Made by a program: the position numbers and the translations under genes. Under the pieces are notes generated by a model, which ran no database searches, had not been told where the DNA came from, and saw nothing but the letters and a program-made list of their open reading frames with translations. From Cognatundibacterium curvum (GTDB taxonomy: Bacteria; Pseudomonadota; Gammaproteobacteria; Burkholderiales; Burkholderiaceae_D), in NCBI RefSeq assembly GCF_014284235.1, contig NZ_JACOGD010000002.1:496001-560000 (forward strand): a DNA stretch of 64,000 nt. The letters run 5' to 3'. Positions 45,594 to 55,622 of the stretch are shown here, piece by piece. Every line of letters begins with the position of its first letter. Within the stretch, counting starts at the first letter, position 1.

Positions 45594-47477
45594 TTAGCTT
45601 GTGCTGAGTTCTGCGATCAGTTGCAGGATGTCATTGCCATAGCTCTCCAGCTTTTTATCGCCGACGCCAGAAATTGCACGTAAATCGACCAGAGTTTGTG
45701 GTGCATTTCTGGCGATTTCGCGCAGTGTCGCATCGGGGAAAATCACATAGGCCGGTACATTATGTGTGCGTGCCGTTTCAACCCGCCACCAGCGCAGCTT
45801 ATCGAACAGTTGCCGCTGCTCGCCGCTGAGTTCACTTTCTGCGTAATCTTTGGCTGACTGACGCTTATGCTTGAGCGCTTTTTCAGCTTTCTTATACTGC
45901 CTGAGCTGTATCTTCGTTTCACCGCGCAGCACAGGGCGCGCAGCTTCGGTCAGTCTGAGCGCGCTGTAGTTATCGTAATCGACTGCGATCAGTTCCAGCG
46001 CGATCAGCTGCCGCAATAAGGCGCGCCATTCAGCCTCGCTTTTGTCTGAGCCTATGCCGAAGGTGGAGAGCTGATCATGGCGCCATTGTTTGACGCGGTC
46101 GGTATCAATACCGCGCAAAATATCCACCACATGGCCGGCTGCAAAGCGCTGATCGACGCGGTAAATGGTGGACAGGATTTTTTGTGCTGCGACAGTGCCA
46201 TCAAAGGAAACCGGCGGACTTAAGCAGGTATCGCAATTGCCGCATGGGCTTGAAGCCTGACCAAAGTAATCCAGGATATGCACGCGGCGGCAATTGATGG
46301 TCTCACATAGTGCCAGCATCGCTTCCAGCTTGACGCTTTGCACCCGTTTATAGGCTTCATTGGCATCGGACTCATCGATCATGCGACGCTGCTGCACCAC
46401 ATCCTGCAGACCATAAGCCATCCAGGCATTTGCCGTCGCGCCATCACGACCGGCACGTCCGGTTTCCTGATAATAGCCTTCTATACTTTTCGGCAGATCC
46501 AGATGGGCGACGAAGCGCACATCTGGCTTATCGATACCCATGCCAAACGCAATTGTCGCGCACATCACGATGCCGTCTTCACGCAGGAATTTCGCCTGAT
46601 TTTTGCTGCGCTCGGTCAGCTCCATACCAGCATGGTAGGGCAGGGCGCTGATGCCATGTTCATTTAAAAAAGCGGCGGTTTCTTCGACTTTTTTGCGCGA
46701 CAGACAGTACACGATGCCCGCATCGCCATTGTGCTGGGCTTCGATAAAATCGAGTAATTGCTTACGTCCATTCGCTTTCTCTACGATTTGATAGCGTATA
46801 TTCGGACGGTCAAACGAGGAGACAAACTGCAGCGCATTTTCCAGCTGCAAGCGGTGTATGATTTCATCGCGGGTTTGCTGATCGGCGGTCGCTGTCAGCG
46901 CGATGCGCGGTACATGTGGAAAGCGTTCATGCAGGGTGGACAGTCGTATATACTCGGGCCGGAAATCATGTCCCCATTGCGATACGCAGTGCGCCTCATC
47001 GATCGCAAACAGGGCGATGTCGAGTATCTCCAGTAACTCCAGACAGCGTTGGGTGAGTAAGCGTTCTGGCGCGATGTACACCAGATCGAGTTCACCTTCG
47101 CGCATTTTCTTTTCCACTTCCAGGATCTGATCAAAGCTCTGGGTAGAATTCAGGAAGGCGGCACGCACACCGACTTCCGCCAAAGCATCGACCTGATCCT
47201 GCATCAGTGCGATCAGCGGTGAAACGACGATGCCTACGCCGCGCCGTATCAAGGCGGGTATCTGATAACAAAGGGATTTACCACCGCCGGTGGGCATCAG
47301 CACCAGGGCGTCACCACCCTGTATCACATGATCGACGATCTGCCCTTGTTGCGAGCGGAAAGCGGGGTAACCGAATACGGTCTGCAGTAAATGCAGCGCC
47401 TGATCCGTGCTTTCCCCGCTATCCTGGCTGTGTTGGTCTTGCAGGCCGTAATGGCTGTTGGAACTGAATGAGGACAC
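45594..47477 (-). CDS. recQ: ATP-dependent DNA helicase RecQ
   Basis: 627-residue 3'-5' helicase for recombination and fork repair. Walker A TGGGKS (Lys67), the DEAH box [19 protein letters not shown], and the helicase C-terminal motif [10 protein letters not shown] are all present. The zinc-binding RQC region has [16 protein letters not shown] and CGNCDTC. A C-terminal HRDC domain (about 545-620) ends the protein. It follows uppP by only three bases in the same direction, so the two are co-transcribed. Confidence 0.97.
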   Translation of the reverse strand: MSSFSSNSHYGLQDQHSQDSGESTDQALHLLQTVFGYPAFRSQQGQIVDHVIQGGDALVLMPTGGGKSLCYQIPALIRRGVGIVVSPLIALMQDQVDALAEVGVRAAFLNSTQSFDQILEVEKKMREGELDLVYIAPERLLTQRCLELLEILDIALFAIDEAHCVSQWGHDFRPEYIRLSTLHERFPHVPRIALTATADQQTRDEIIHRLQLENALQFVSSFDRPNIRYQIVEKANGRKQLLDFIEAQHNGDAGIVYCLSRKKVEETAAFLNEHGISALPYHAGMELTERSKNQAKFLREDGIVMCATIAFGMGIDKPDVRFVAHLDLPKSIEGYYQETGRAGRDGATANAWMAYGLQDVVQQRRMIDESDANEAYKRVQSVKLEAMLALCETINCRRVHILDYFGQASSPCGNCDTCLSPPVSFDGTVAAQKILSTIYRVDQRFAAGHVVDILRGIDTDRVKQWRHDQLSTFGIGSDKSEAEWRALLRQLIALELIAVDYDNYSALRLTEAARPVLRGETKIQLRQYKKAEKALKHKRQSAKDYAESELSGEQRQLFDKLRWWRVETARTHNVPAYVIFPDATLREIARNAPQTLVDLRAISGVGDKKLESYGNDILQLIAELSTS

Positions 47478-47480
47478 TAC

Positions 47481-48311
47481 TTAATCAACCCACTGAATGG
47501 CACCCGTGTAGGCGGTGATCAGGATCATGATGCCGAAGGCAATGCGGTACCAGGCAAAGACCTTGAAGTCATGCGAGCTGATATAGCGCAGTAACCAGCG
47601 CACACAAAAGAAAGCAGAGATGAAGGCTGCAACTGTACCCAGGGTGAACATAGGTACATCTGCCATGGATAAGTCATTGCGAGCTTTGTACAGCGAGTAG
47701 ACCGTGGCGCCGAGCAGCGTTGGAATGGCCAGGAAAAAGGAAAATTCAGTCGCGGCTTTACGTGACAAACCAAACAGCATGCCGCCAATGATAGTCGCAC
47801 CCGAACGGCTGGTGCCTGGTATCAGCGCAAACGCCTGTGCCAGTCCGATTTTGATGGCATCAGTGATGGTCATATCGTCCACGGAATCGATGCGTGCGAC
47901 TTGCTGATCCGCAGGTTTACGTTCCACCCACAGAATGATGAAGCCACCAATAATGAAAGCGAGTGCAACCGGTACCGGTGCGAACAATACCGCCTTGATG
48001 TGTTTGGAAAACAGCACGCCAAGTACAGCCGCAGGTAAAAACGCGATGAACAATTTCAATGCGAAAAAACGCGCTTTTGCATCCGATCCCAGGCCGCACA
48101 GCACGCTCGCGATTTTTGCGCGGTATTCCCAGCAAACCGCAAAAATGGCACCCGCCTGAATGACGATCTCAAATACTTTTTGTGTTTCGCCTGTGAAGTT
48201 GAGCAGACTGCCGGTCAGGATCAGATGTCCGGTGGAAGAAATGGGCAGGAATTCAGTCAGACCTTCGACGATACCCATGATGATGACTTTGATGGCGAGT
48301 AATAAATCCAT
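47481..48311 (-). CDS. uppP: Undecaprenyl-diphosphatase UppP/BacA
   Basis: Inner-membrane enzyme that recycles undecaprenyl pyrophosphate to the carrier lipid for peptidoglycan and O-antigen synthesis; overexpression gives bacitracin resistance. 276 residues, about eight membrane helices. The signatures [17 protein letters not shown] (about 16-32) and [20 protein letters not shown] are intact. First gene of a uppP-recQ unit. Confidence 0.97.
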   Translation of the reverse strand: MDLLLAIKVIIMGIVEGLTEFLPISSTGHLILTGSLLNFTGETQKVFEIVIQAGAIFAVCWEYRAKIASVLCGLGSDAKARFFALKLFIAFLPAAVLGVLFSKHIKAVLFAPVPVALAFIIGGFIILWVERKPADQQVARIDSVDDMTITDAIKIGLAQAFALIPGTSRSGATIIGGMLFGLSRKAATEFSFFLAIPTLLGATVYSLYKARNDLSMADVPMFTLGTVAAFISAFFCVRWLLRYISSHDFKVFAWYRIAFGIMILITAYTGAIQWVD

Positions 48312-48769
48312 ATGCTAAATCTGTCGTGTTTGTGGTGAGGAAGTAAAAAACCGGAGCGAAGCTTACCATGTCAGGCTGAGCGGCTGTTGAGTTTTCATAG
48401 TAAAACCAGCTTGAATTCAAGCGGGGGGCGCAGTACAGACGGAGAAAAAAATCCTCGTCGCTTAGTATCCAGGTGAGAGCGGTGTGCAGCAGTTCATTGC
48501 TGTTTACAACATCCTGACTTGAGCAAGCTGATCGTCGGGGTTGGATTTTCTTTTATGCATGGATTTCACTGATTGGTACTGAAATTTAATGCCAATCAGT
48601 ATTTGATTGAGCGGTATGTTGTTATTGCCGATACTTCCGGATCCCAGTGTAGTGGCAGTGTTCTGTTCGTGTAGCACCGTACAGTCACCGCGACGAGCGC
48701 TGCTACCATGAGCGAGCGATGTTTGATGTGTACATTGGTCGCCGCTACTGATCTGATACCGGAGGCATG
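48312..48769. other. Intergenic region upstream of uppP
   Basis: 458 bases between divergent genes. A perfect 14-base palindrome GCTTGAATTCAAGC lies at 48409-48422, about 100 bases before uppP, and could be a regulator site. I see no RNA gene, terminator or coding frame. Confidence 0.45.
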
Positions 48770-49231
48770 ATGACTAAGAATGAAAGCACTTCCCTGCACA
48801 CCGAGGCCGCTCCAGCCGTAAGTGCCTGCTTTGGCGAATTTCAGCAACAAGCCGAAATTTCCTCATCCGAAACGACACGCATGGGTGTCTACCAGTTTCA
48901 GCTGCAGCCTTTCCGTGCCGCCAAAGGGATGGTGATGGAAGTCGAGCGCGAAGGCCAGCGCATTATTTCTGCGCATTTACCTGCCTCGTTTTCACGCGGG
49001 GTGATGCGTAGCGCGAGCATCCATATTCGTGGTGCAGAGTATTTGCTGCTGGCGGCCAGTTCTGCCAGCCGTATGCTGGCGCATAGCAAGCGCTGGTTTG
49101 CGATGTTCCGCGCCGATGGCAAGAAAATCTATGCCACCAGTCTGGAGCAACATGTGGCGCGGGTATTGCCTATGGAAGATGGTGTCTCCCTGCTGTTTAT
49201 GAATGGGGACTCCATGCGCATCAAACTCTGA
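48770..49231 (+). CDS. Uncharacterised small protein
   Basis: 153 residues, not recognised. No signal peptide or membrane helix. The central part (GVYQFQLQPFRAAKGMVMEVEREGQRIISAHLP) alternates like a beta structure, and the C-terminal half is mixed. GGAGG lies four bases before ATG 48770 and one base before ATG 48767, so I prefer the former. It stands alone next to convergent YkgJ-like gene. No function can be offered. Confidence 0.7.
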   Translation: MTKNESTSLHTEAAPAVSACFGEFQQQAEISSSETTRMGVYQFQLQPFRAAKGMVMEVEREGQRIISAHLPASFSRGVMRSASIHIRGAEYLLLAASSASRMLAHSKRWFAMFRADGKKIYATSLEQHVARVLPMEDGVSLLFMNGDSMRIKL

Positions 49232-49238
49232 ATTTGAC

Positions 49239-49508
49239 TCAGGGACAGGTCGCCAGCTCCAGTGCATTCAGCCACTGTATCGCCTGTTCCTTATTCTCCC
49301 CACACATCTCCGCCGACGCCTGCAAGCCTGAACAACAGGCCGGGCGCTCAGGCCGGCCAAAAATCATACACAAGCCCTGTTCCGATAATTGCACACATGC
49401 GACACCGGCTGCTTTGCCGTGCGGCATACCAGGTATAGGGCTAGAGATCGAAGGTGCGATACAGCAGGCGGCACAGCCGGGACGGCAAGAAAAAACGGGA
49501 TTTTGCAT
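49239..49508 (-). CDS. YkgJ-family cysteine cluster protein
   Basis: 89 residues from ATG 49508 ([20 protein letters not shown]), chosen because the YkgJ-like domain begins there; upstream codons of the open frame look non-coding. Cysteines in [29 protein letters not shown] and EMCG give the pattern of a probable zinc- or iron-chelating domain. It faces the end of the unknown gene at 48770 with a 7-base gap. The biochemical role of the family is unknown. Confidence 0.82.
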   Translation of the reverse strand: MQNPVFSCRPGCAACCIAPSISSPIPGMPHGKAAGVACVQLSEQGLCMIFGRPERPACCSGLQASAEMCGENKEQAIQWLNALELATCP

Positions 49509-49769
49509 GAAAAGGGGCGGCTGGCTAACGATGAGAATTGCATAAAAACGGGGTTTTCTGCAATTAAAGCACAGGATTTTGCATTTCATCGCATTTCGCT
49601 GTGTTTCCTGTGAGCGCTTTGGCATGATGCGTCTGCATTCCGGCTTGACGCTCATACGGGGGCGGATTACATTACTGACTCAAGAGTAAGTTATTCAAAA
49701 TTGGCATTTTCTTCTGGCGCTACGGCGCAAGTGTGGAGATGACCGACAGATACCGCGAGTAGTAGTGAT

Positions 49770-50408
49770 ATGTTATGTCCTTGTAAGCCCAAGTGGGAAA
49801 GGCGCAAAGAGGCGCGACCCCAAGAGTTATTAGCCGCTGCGCTGGATTTGTTCGTTGAGCGCGGCTTTGCCGCGACACGTCTGGACGATGTGGCGAAGGC
49901 GGCGGGCGTTTCTAAGGGGACGCTGTATTTGTATTACTCGAGTAAGGAAGATTTATTCAAAGCGGTGGTGCGTACCAGCATCGTGCCGCTGATTGGTGAG
50001 GCTGAAGAGCTGATTAACCAGTTTACCGGTAGCAGTGAGGAATTGTTCCGGATCGTGATCAGAACCTGGTGGGCCAGCGTCGGTGATACCAAATTATCAG
50101 GTTTGCCCAAGTTAATGATGGCCGAAGCGGGAAACTTTCCTGAATTGGCAAAATTTTATCAGGATGAAGTGATTACCCGTGGCGAATTGCTGGTTGCAAA
50201 TATGCTGAGACGCGGTATGGAGCGCAAAGAAATACGTCAGGTTGACTTGGAAATTGATGCCAGACTATTAATTTCGCCTATCATAATGATGATGATGTGG
50301 AAACATTCTGCGGGTGTTTGCCAGGTTGAGCCAGAAAAAATGGGACTTTACCTGGAACATTACATAGAGATGGCCTTGCATGGCCTGTTGATCCATCAAA
50401 GTACCTGA
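49770..50408 (+). CDS. TetR/AcrR-family transcriptional regulator
   Basis: 212 residues with the TetR helix-turn-helix at about 18-64 (LLAAALDLFVERGFAATRLDDVAKAAGVSKGTLYLYYSSKEDLF) and a helical ligand-binding domain. The N-terminus MLCPCKPKWERRKEARP carries two cysteines that are not usual. It lies upstream of the methyltransferase-rhodanese-tolC genes in the same direction and may control efflux through TolC; this is inferred from position only. Confidence 0.92.
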   Translation: MLCPCKPKWERRKEARPQELLAAALDLFVERGFAATRLDDVAKAAGVSKGTLYLYYSSKEDLFKAVVRTSIVPLIGEAEELINQFTGSSEELFRIVIRTWWASVGDTKLSGLPKLMMAEAGNFPELAKFYQDEVITRGELLVANMLRRGMERKEIRQVDLEIDARLLISPIIMMMMWKHSAGVCQVEPEKMGLYLEHYIEMALHGLLIHQST

Positions 50409-50601
50409 GCACCTTGGCCGTCTGACTAAGTTTGAAGAATTTTAAGAATTGTGTGGGGGAATTATCCGCTGATATCCATGATTGCAGATCTTTTGTCCGA
50501 ATTCCAGCTGTCACCCAGCTGAAAATGACAAGGTAATCCTCAATCTGTGCATGTGCTTTGATAAAATGCGGTTTCCCTTAATAAATGCATCGAGTGAAGA
50601 A

Positions 50602-51252
50602 ATGAATATCGAAAAAGCCCGTTTCAACATGATTGAACAACAAATCCGTCCTTGGAATGTGTTGGACAAGGACATTTTAGATATGTTGATCGTTGTGAAA
50701 CGTGAAAACTACTTCCCGGACGAGCAGAAATCGCTGGCTTTTTTTGACACAGAATTGCCTTTGCCAGGCGGGACAACAGCCATGTGTCCACGCGTAGAAG
50801 CGCGTATCGTGCAGGAACTGGCGCTGAAGAAAAATGAATCTGTGCTCTTGCTGGGAGCCGCATCCGGTTACCTGGCTGCCTTGCTTGCCCATATGACACG
50901 TCATGTCACTGTGATGGAAGCATCAGCAGAACTCAAAGCGCTGGCTGAAAAAAATCTGGCTGACAATGGCGTACGCAATGTCAGCGTATTGCATGCCAAT
51001 GGTCTGACTACAGCGCATACCGGTACTTACGATGTGATCGTGGTGGCAGGTGGTCTGGACGTGATGCCGGAACAGTTACAAAAGCAATTGAATGTTGGTG
51101 GTCGTCTGCTGGCGATTGCCGGTGCTTTGCCAGTCATGCATGCGAATGTCGTGACCCGTGTATCGGATGCCAGCTTCACTAGCCGCACCGCGTTTGATAC
51201 AGCAATCGCCCCGCTGTCAGGTTCTGTACCTGCCTCGCAATTTAAGTTCTGA
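50602..51252 (+). CDS. Protein-L-isoaspartate O-methyltransferase-like protein
   Basis: 216 residues from ATG 50602 (MNIEKARFNMIEQQIRPWNVLD). The Rossmann core has motif I VLLLGAASGYLAALLA, where the usual GTGSGYQ reads GAASGYL, followed by VTVMEASAEL. This places it in the PCMT superfamily but in the divergent branch that neighbours tolC in betaproteobacteria, so true repair activity is uncertain. It is 17 bases before the rhodanese gene. Confidence 0.88.
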   Translation: MNIEKARFNMIEQQIRPWNVLDKDILDMLIVVKRENYFPDEQKSLAFFDTELPLPGGTTAMCPRVEARIVQELALKKNESVLLLGAASGYLAALLAHMTRHVTVMEASAELKALAEKNLADNGVRNVSVLHANGLTTAHTGTYDVIVVAGGLDVMPEQLQKQLNVGGRLLAIAGALPVMHANVVTRVSDASFTSRTAFDTAIAPLSGSVPASQFKF

Positions 51253-51269
51253 TTGAAAGCAGGGAAAGC

Positions 51270-51593
51270 ATGCAACACATTACCGCTACAGAACTTGCGC
51301 AGTGGCTCGCAGATAAGAGTAAAGAAACACCGGTATTGCTGGATGTGAGGGAACCTTGGGAATACGAGACCTGTCATATCAGCGGTGCTCAGCTCATGCC
51401 CATGCAGACTGTGCCGGTTCGCGCGAACGAGCTCGATCCGGATGCTGTGATCGTCTGCATCTGTCATCACGGCGGACGCAGTATGCAGGTGGCCAATTTT
51501 CTGGAGCGTCAGGGATACAGCCAGGTCATTAATCTGACTGGTGGTGTGCATGCATGGGCTGCGCAGGTTGATCCTGCTATGCCAACTTATTAG
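51270..51593 (+). CDS. Rhodanese-like sulfurtransferase
   Basis: 107-residue single rhodanese domain. The active-site loop CHHGGRS gives catalytic Cys65, and LLDVREPWEYETCHISGA is the usual acidic entry motif. It may supply sulfane sulfur or act in redox chemistry. It lies between the methyltransferase-like gene and tolC, a conserved neighbourhood in this bacterial group. Confidence 0.92.
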   Translation: MQHITATELAQWLADKSKETPVLLDVREPWEYETCHISGAQLMPMQTVPVRANELDPDAVIVCICHHGGRSMQVANFLERQGYSQVINLTGGVHAWAAQVDPAMPTY

Positions 51594-51704
51594 AACTGAC
51601 GATATTGGCCTGGTCAGCTGAGGTGAAGTTTGCCTGCTTCTGTTGTACTGAGCTATTAATACGTGAGTCCTGCTTAATAAACTATTTTTCACTCGGAGCG
51701 TTTG

Positions 51705-53024
51705 ATGCGTAATCCTATCTTGGCAGCCTTGCTTGCCAGTGCTTTTTTTAGTCTGAATGCTAGTGCGACTGACTTATTGCAGGTCTACAAAGATGCGCTT
51801 GCAAATGACGCGCAGTTTGCCAGTGCACGTTCTGCACTGACTGCCGGGCAGGAAAAAGTGGTGCAGGGCCGCGCTGGTTTATTGCCTACGATAGGATTGT
51901 CCGGTTCGGATACCCGCTCCCGTATCACTTCACAGTCTGATCTCCCGGTTCCGGACCGCAGCTTTACCACAACCACTAATTCCTGGACGCTGGGTCTGAC
52001 TCAACCTTTATTCCGTTGGGGTAATTGGGAGCAGTATGAGCAAAGTAAATTATCCGTCGTCGCCAGTGAAGCGCAGTTTGCGCAGTCGCGTCAGGATCTG
52101 ATCGTACGTGTAGGTCAGGCTTACTTTGACGTACTGGCAGCTCAGGATACGCTGGCGACTTTACAGGCTCAGAAAATTGCGACTGGCGAGCAACTTGCAT
52201 CAGCTAAGCGTAATTTTGAAGTGGGTACATCGACCATTACAGATACCCATGAGGCACAGGCTCGCTATGATCTGATCACGGCTCAGGAGTTTGCGGCGCA
52301 AAGCGATTTGCAGGTAAAACGCTCAGCATTGCAGCAGATCATCGGCAAAGAAGCTGGCGATCTGGCGACCTTAAAGTCAGGTGTAAAGCTCAGTGCGCCA
52401 CAACCAAATGGCATTAATGAATGGGTCAGCACTGCTGAGAAACAAAATTATAGTGTGGTGGCGAGTGAAGTCAGCGTTGAGATTGCAAAACGCAGTATTG
52501 CATTGAGCCGCGCTGGCCATTATCCGACACTGGACCTGGTTGCGAGTACCGGTCGTTCTTCTACGGGAGGCAGTCCGGTTAGCAGCGGTGTCACTAAGCC
52601 GACTACGATAGGTGTGCAATGGTCAGTACCGATTTTTGCCGGATTTGCGGTCGATAGTAAAGTCAAGGAATCGATTGCTCTCGAAGAGAAAGCCCGCAAT
52701 GATCTGGAAGTCGCACGTCGTGCTGCAGCACAGGGCGCACGTCAGGCTTACACTGGCGTCACCAGCGGCCTGGCACAGGTCAAAGCGTATGAGGCAGCGG
52801 AAATCTCCAGTCAGTCTGCACTGGATTCGAACAAGCTCGGTTATCAGGTAGGTGTGCGTATCAATATCGATGTACTGAATGCACAGCAGCAGTTGTACAC
52901 TACTCGCCAGACGCTGGCAAAAGCACGTTATGACACGATTTTGAATGGCCTGCGTTTGAAGTCAGCAGCAGGTATTCTGAAAGAAGACGATTTGCTGGAA
53001 ATTAACGCTTTGCTGCAAAACTGA
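51705..53024 (+). CDS. tolC: TolC-family outer-membrane channel
   Basis: Outer-membrane/periplasmic tunnel for tripartite efflux pumps and type I secretion. 439 residues from ATG 51705, with CGGAG seven bases upstream. The signal peptide ends near ASA-TD. Two internally related halves show the DLLQVYKDALAND start, SWTLGLTQPLFRW and GVQWSVPIFAGFAVDSKVKES repeats and the long helical segments of the TolC fold. No pump genes are adjacent. Confidence 0.95.
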   Translation: MRNPILAALLASAFFSLNASATDLLQVYKDALANDAQFASARSALTAGQEKVVQGRAGLLPTIGLSGSDTRSRITSQSDLPVPDRSFTTTTNSWTLGLTQPLFRWGNWEQYEQSKLSVVASEAQFAQSRQDLIVRVGQAYFDVLAAQDTLATLQAQKIATGEQLASAKRNFEVGTSTITDTHEAQARYDLITAQEFAAQSDLQVKRSALQQIIGKEAGDLATLKSGVKLSAPQPNGINEWVSTAEKQNYSVVASEVSVEIAKRSIALSRAGHYPTLDLVASTGRSSTGGSPVSSGVTKPTTIGVQWSVPIFAGFAVDSKVKESIALEEKARNDLEVARRAAAQGARQAYTGVTSGLAQVKAYEAAEISSQSALDSNKLGYQVGVRINIDVLNAQQQLYTTRQTLAKARYDTILNGLRLKSAAGILKEDDLLEINALLQN

Positions 53025-53045
53025 TCGTCGCAATGCCAAATAAAG

Positions 53046-53079
53046 AAACCGCGTATCCTGAAAGGAACGCGGTTTTTTT
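53046..53079 (+). terminator. Terminator of tolC
   Basis: Perfect 9-base arms AAACCGCGT and ACGCGGTTT with a 12-base loop and a T7 run, 21 bases after the tolC stop. Confidence 0.88.
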
Positions 53080-53117
53080 ATAGCCGCAGCCAGCGTTTGG
53101 ACAGTGCCTGTGCTTAT

Positions 53118-53960
53118 TTATACCGCGTAAAACAAATTTCTGAAGTCGTCAGGCGCAATCCGGTATAACCAGAAGCCAGTATCATCACTGGCGATCTGAC
53201 GTAACAAATGTGCTGGTGAAAAGCCCGTCAGCTCAACAAATTCTTTGTGCATATGGGCCTGATCGTAATAGCCAAACTGCTGCGCAATCTGGGTCAGATC
53301 ACCACGTTGCGTCGGATGGCTGAGCAGATGCAGCAAACAAAAGCCATAACGCGACAGCTTGCGCATATCGCGCAGATTCAGACCAAACGTATCCTGTACC
53401 CTGCGTTCTAGCTGCCGCTGGCCGATGTCAAAAAAACTGGCCAGTTCCAGCAGAGGTAAAAACATCTTCTGATGCGAACGCAAAAACCGTTCACCCAAAC
53501 CTTTCCCATTTTTATAATCGAGTATCTCGGACAGGAACTTCTGAAACAAGGCTGCTTGCACAGCGATTTCTTCTTGTTGATCAATGCACTCAAGAAAACG
53601 CTGTACTGTTTGGGCATCAAACGCCAGTTCCATTTCCACACTGTTACCCGCCAGCGTTACCGGGGATAAGTTGCATGCCTGCGGCAGCATACCTGGCCGG
53701 AAGCAAACCGACATCGTGACTGTACCTGGCGCATACCGGGTATGGATAGGATTCATGAAGGGGCCGAGTATCAGAAAACGTGGCGATGGCTGATAAGTGT
53801 GATCCGGCATCCGTACCTGAGTCGCGCCGCGCAGCGTCAGCATAATCGACGGGCAGGGCGAAGCAGGAATATAACCATCGCAGTCATCGAGTTCGCTCAC
53901 CAATACATGCATCAACAGATGCTGTAATTGTGGCAGAGGGGGGAAAGTCTGGTATTTCAT
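53118..53960 (-). CDS. AraC-family transcriptional regulator
   Basis: 280 residues from ATG 53960 (MKYQTFPPLPQLQHLL). The C-terminal AraC-type DNA-binding domain (about 170-262) is readable: FDIGQRQLERRVQDTFGLNLRDMRKLSRYG, then QIAQQFGYYDQAHMHKEFVELTGFSPAHLL. The N-terminal effector region resembles the DUF6597-type domain of this subgroup. Its start overlaps the CPBP stop codon by four bases, so it is translationally coupled to that membrane protein. Confidence 0.9.
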   Translation of the reverse strand: MKYQTFPPLPQLQHLLMHVLVSELDDCDGYIPASPCPSIMLTLRGATQVRMPDHTYQPSPRFLILGPFMNPIHTRYAPGTVTMSVCFRPGMLPQACNLSPVTLAGNSVEMELAFDAQTVQRFLECIDQQEEIAVQAALFQKFLSEILDYKNGKGLGERFLRSHQKMFLPLLELASFFDIGQRQLERRVQDTFGLNLRDMRKLSRYGFCLLHLLSHPTQRGDLTQIAQQFGYYDQAHMHKEFVELTGFSPAHLLRQIASDDTGFWLYRIAPDDFRNLFYAV

Positions 53961-54823
53961 GTTGCCAGTTTCGGATAGCTGAAGCAAACGAAATGGATGA
54001 GGTTCAGCGTAGCGTGGGTCAGTATCGCCATTTCGATGCGGCCGTTACGCTGATATATCCATCCATAGCCCAGACCAGCTGTCGTGGCAAGTATCATATA
54101 GACCAAACCACCACCAAGATGGACCAGCCCGAATAAGATTGCTACGATCACGATACTGATCGCTGGCGGATACTGTGCAGGTAGTAGCTGTGACAGTTTT
54201 TGCTGAAGAAAACCACGGAAAAAGGCCTCCTCAGCAACGCAGGTAAAGACTAAGTTCACGGCCAGAAAAACTGCAATATCGGTATTCCACTTGAGGTCCC
54301 AGCGTATCAGCTGCAGCATGCAAGCCAGCGTCAGTACGGTCGTTATGGTCAGGATGGCGGGCCGCAGGCTATGCCTGACATCAGCAAGGAACTGCTTCAC
54401 ATCGGCTGCGCGTGGGCTCAGGTAAGACAGCAGTAAGAACCCTGCATAGCCTTTATCAAAATTCGCATACAAGGTAAAAGGCATGCTGTCTGGCGCATAG
54501 CGTACGGCTGAAATCAACTTTAGATTGTGGAAGCCAGGCAGTAAATGACTCGCCATTCCCAGCACCAGCAGTGTGCTGCCCAGGCCGCTGGCTATGCGCC
54601 AGGTGGCTGACAGCTGTGGTTTCGCACATACATGGATGAAAAACCAGCATAGCAGGCAAATCAACAAGCCTGGCCAGCTCAGCAAACCACTACTGACTGC
54701 GGCAGCCAGGCTGCATGTGGCCACGATGTGGGCGGGTTGCCAGCGCCAAGACGCTTGCTGTGGCAGCCAGCACAGCGCGATAGCGCAAAACAGCAGCAGG
54801 TAGGGGATGTAGAGCAGATTCAT
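53957..54823 (-). CDS. CPBP-family intramembrane metalloprotease
   Basis: 288 residues from ATG 54823 (MNLLYIPYLLLFCAI); a GTG seven codons earlier is less likely. About eight membrane helices. The CPBP/Rce1-like motifs are EEAFFRG (motif 1), FGLVHLGGG (motif 2) and THATLNLIHF (motif 3). Such proteins are prenyl-protease relatives, often involved in bacteriocin immunity or peptide processing. It is fused in expression to the AraC regulator by an ATGA overlap, suggesting that regulator and protease form one regulatory unit. Confidence 0.9.
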   Translation of the reverse strand: MNLLYIPYLLLFCAIALCWLPQQASWRWQPAHIVATCSLAAAVSSGLLSWPGLLICLLCWFFIHVCAKPQLSATWRIASGLGSTLLVLGMASHLLPGFHNLKLISAVRYAPDSMPFTLYANFDKGYAGFLLLSYLSPRAADVKQFLADVRHSLRPAILTITTVLTLACMLQLIRWDLKWNTDIAVFLAVNLVFTCVAEEAFFRGFLQQKLSQLLPAQYPPAISIVIVAILFGLVHLGGGLVYMILATTAGLGYGWIYQRNGRIEMAILTHATLNLIHFVCFSYPKLAT

Positions 54824-54881
54824 AAATTTCCGGATCGGGGTCACTTCCGGGTATGCCGGTAGTGTTGGATGGAAAGCCTGG

Positions 54882-55553
54882 TTAGTCAGTCACGGAGTTG
54901 AACAGTCCGGGTGTGCTGACAAGTTCTTGTAATTGCTGGGGGCTACCTGCACTGATGACAGACAAGTGTCGTGTGATCGTTTCTATCGGCCAGTTCCACC
55001 AGGCGAGCTGTTCCAGGATATCGATTTGTTCTTGTGGAAAGCGCTGGCGGATTATTTTTGCAGGATTGCCACCAACTATGCTGTATGCGGGTACATCCTG
55101 CACCACCACCGAGCGGCTGGAAATTATCGCTCCATTGCCAATACGGACGCCGGGCATAATCAGACTGTCATAGCCTATCCAGACATCATTGCCGATGACC
55201 GTGTCGCCCTTATACGGCAGCCCGGCAAGCTGCAAGGGTGCTGATTCCCAGCCATTGCCAAAGATCGCAAATGGATAGGTGGACACGCCTCCCATAGGGT
55301 GATTGGCGCCATTCATGATGAACTTGACGCCACGGGCAATGGCACAAAATTTGCCGATAATCAGCTTATCGCCGATGAAAGGAAAATGGTAAAGCACATT
55401 ACGTTCAAAGTCGCGCGCATGTTCCGGGTCATCGTAATAACTGTACTCGCCAACTTCGATGTTGGGATTGCTGGTGGTATTGCGGATAAAACAGACTTGT
55501 GGGAAACCAGGCAGCGGATGCGCCTGATTTGGGTCGGGGCCAAATTTATGCAT
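54882..55553 (-). CDS. Vat-like xenobiotic acetyltransferase
   Basis: 223-residue left-handed beta-helix acetyltransferase of the Vat/CatB (XAT) type. The diagnostic segments are FIMNGANHPMGGVSTYPFAIFGNGWE, which carries the catalytic His, the hexapeptide repeats IGNDVWIGYDSLIMPGVRIGNGAIISSRSVV, and VPAYSIVGGNPAKIIRQRF. Vat enzymes acetylate streptogramin A; chromosomal relatives may act on other hydroxyl compounds. Resistance activity is not assured. Confidence 0.9.
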   Translation of the reverse strand: MHKFGPDPNQAHPLPGFPQVCFIRNTTSNPNIEVGEYSYYDDPEHARDFERNVLYHFPFIGDKLIIGKFCAIARGVKFIMNGANHPMGGVSTYPFAIFGNGWESAPLQLAGLPYKGDTVIGNDVWIGYDSLIMPGVRIGNGAIISSRSVVVQDVPAYSIVGGNPAKIIRQRFPQEQIDILEQLAWWNWPIETITRHLSVISAGSPQQLQELVSTPGLFNSVTD

Positions 55554-55622
55554 ATCTTATTTTTATTTATATCCACTCCGGACAGCCGTTGTGAATTTTG
55601 TATTTAAGCAGTACCAGCGCAA

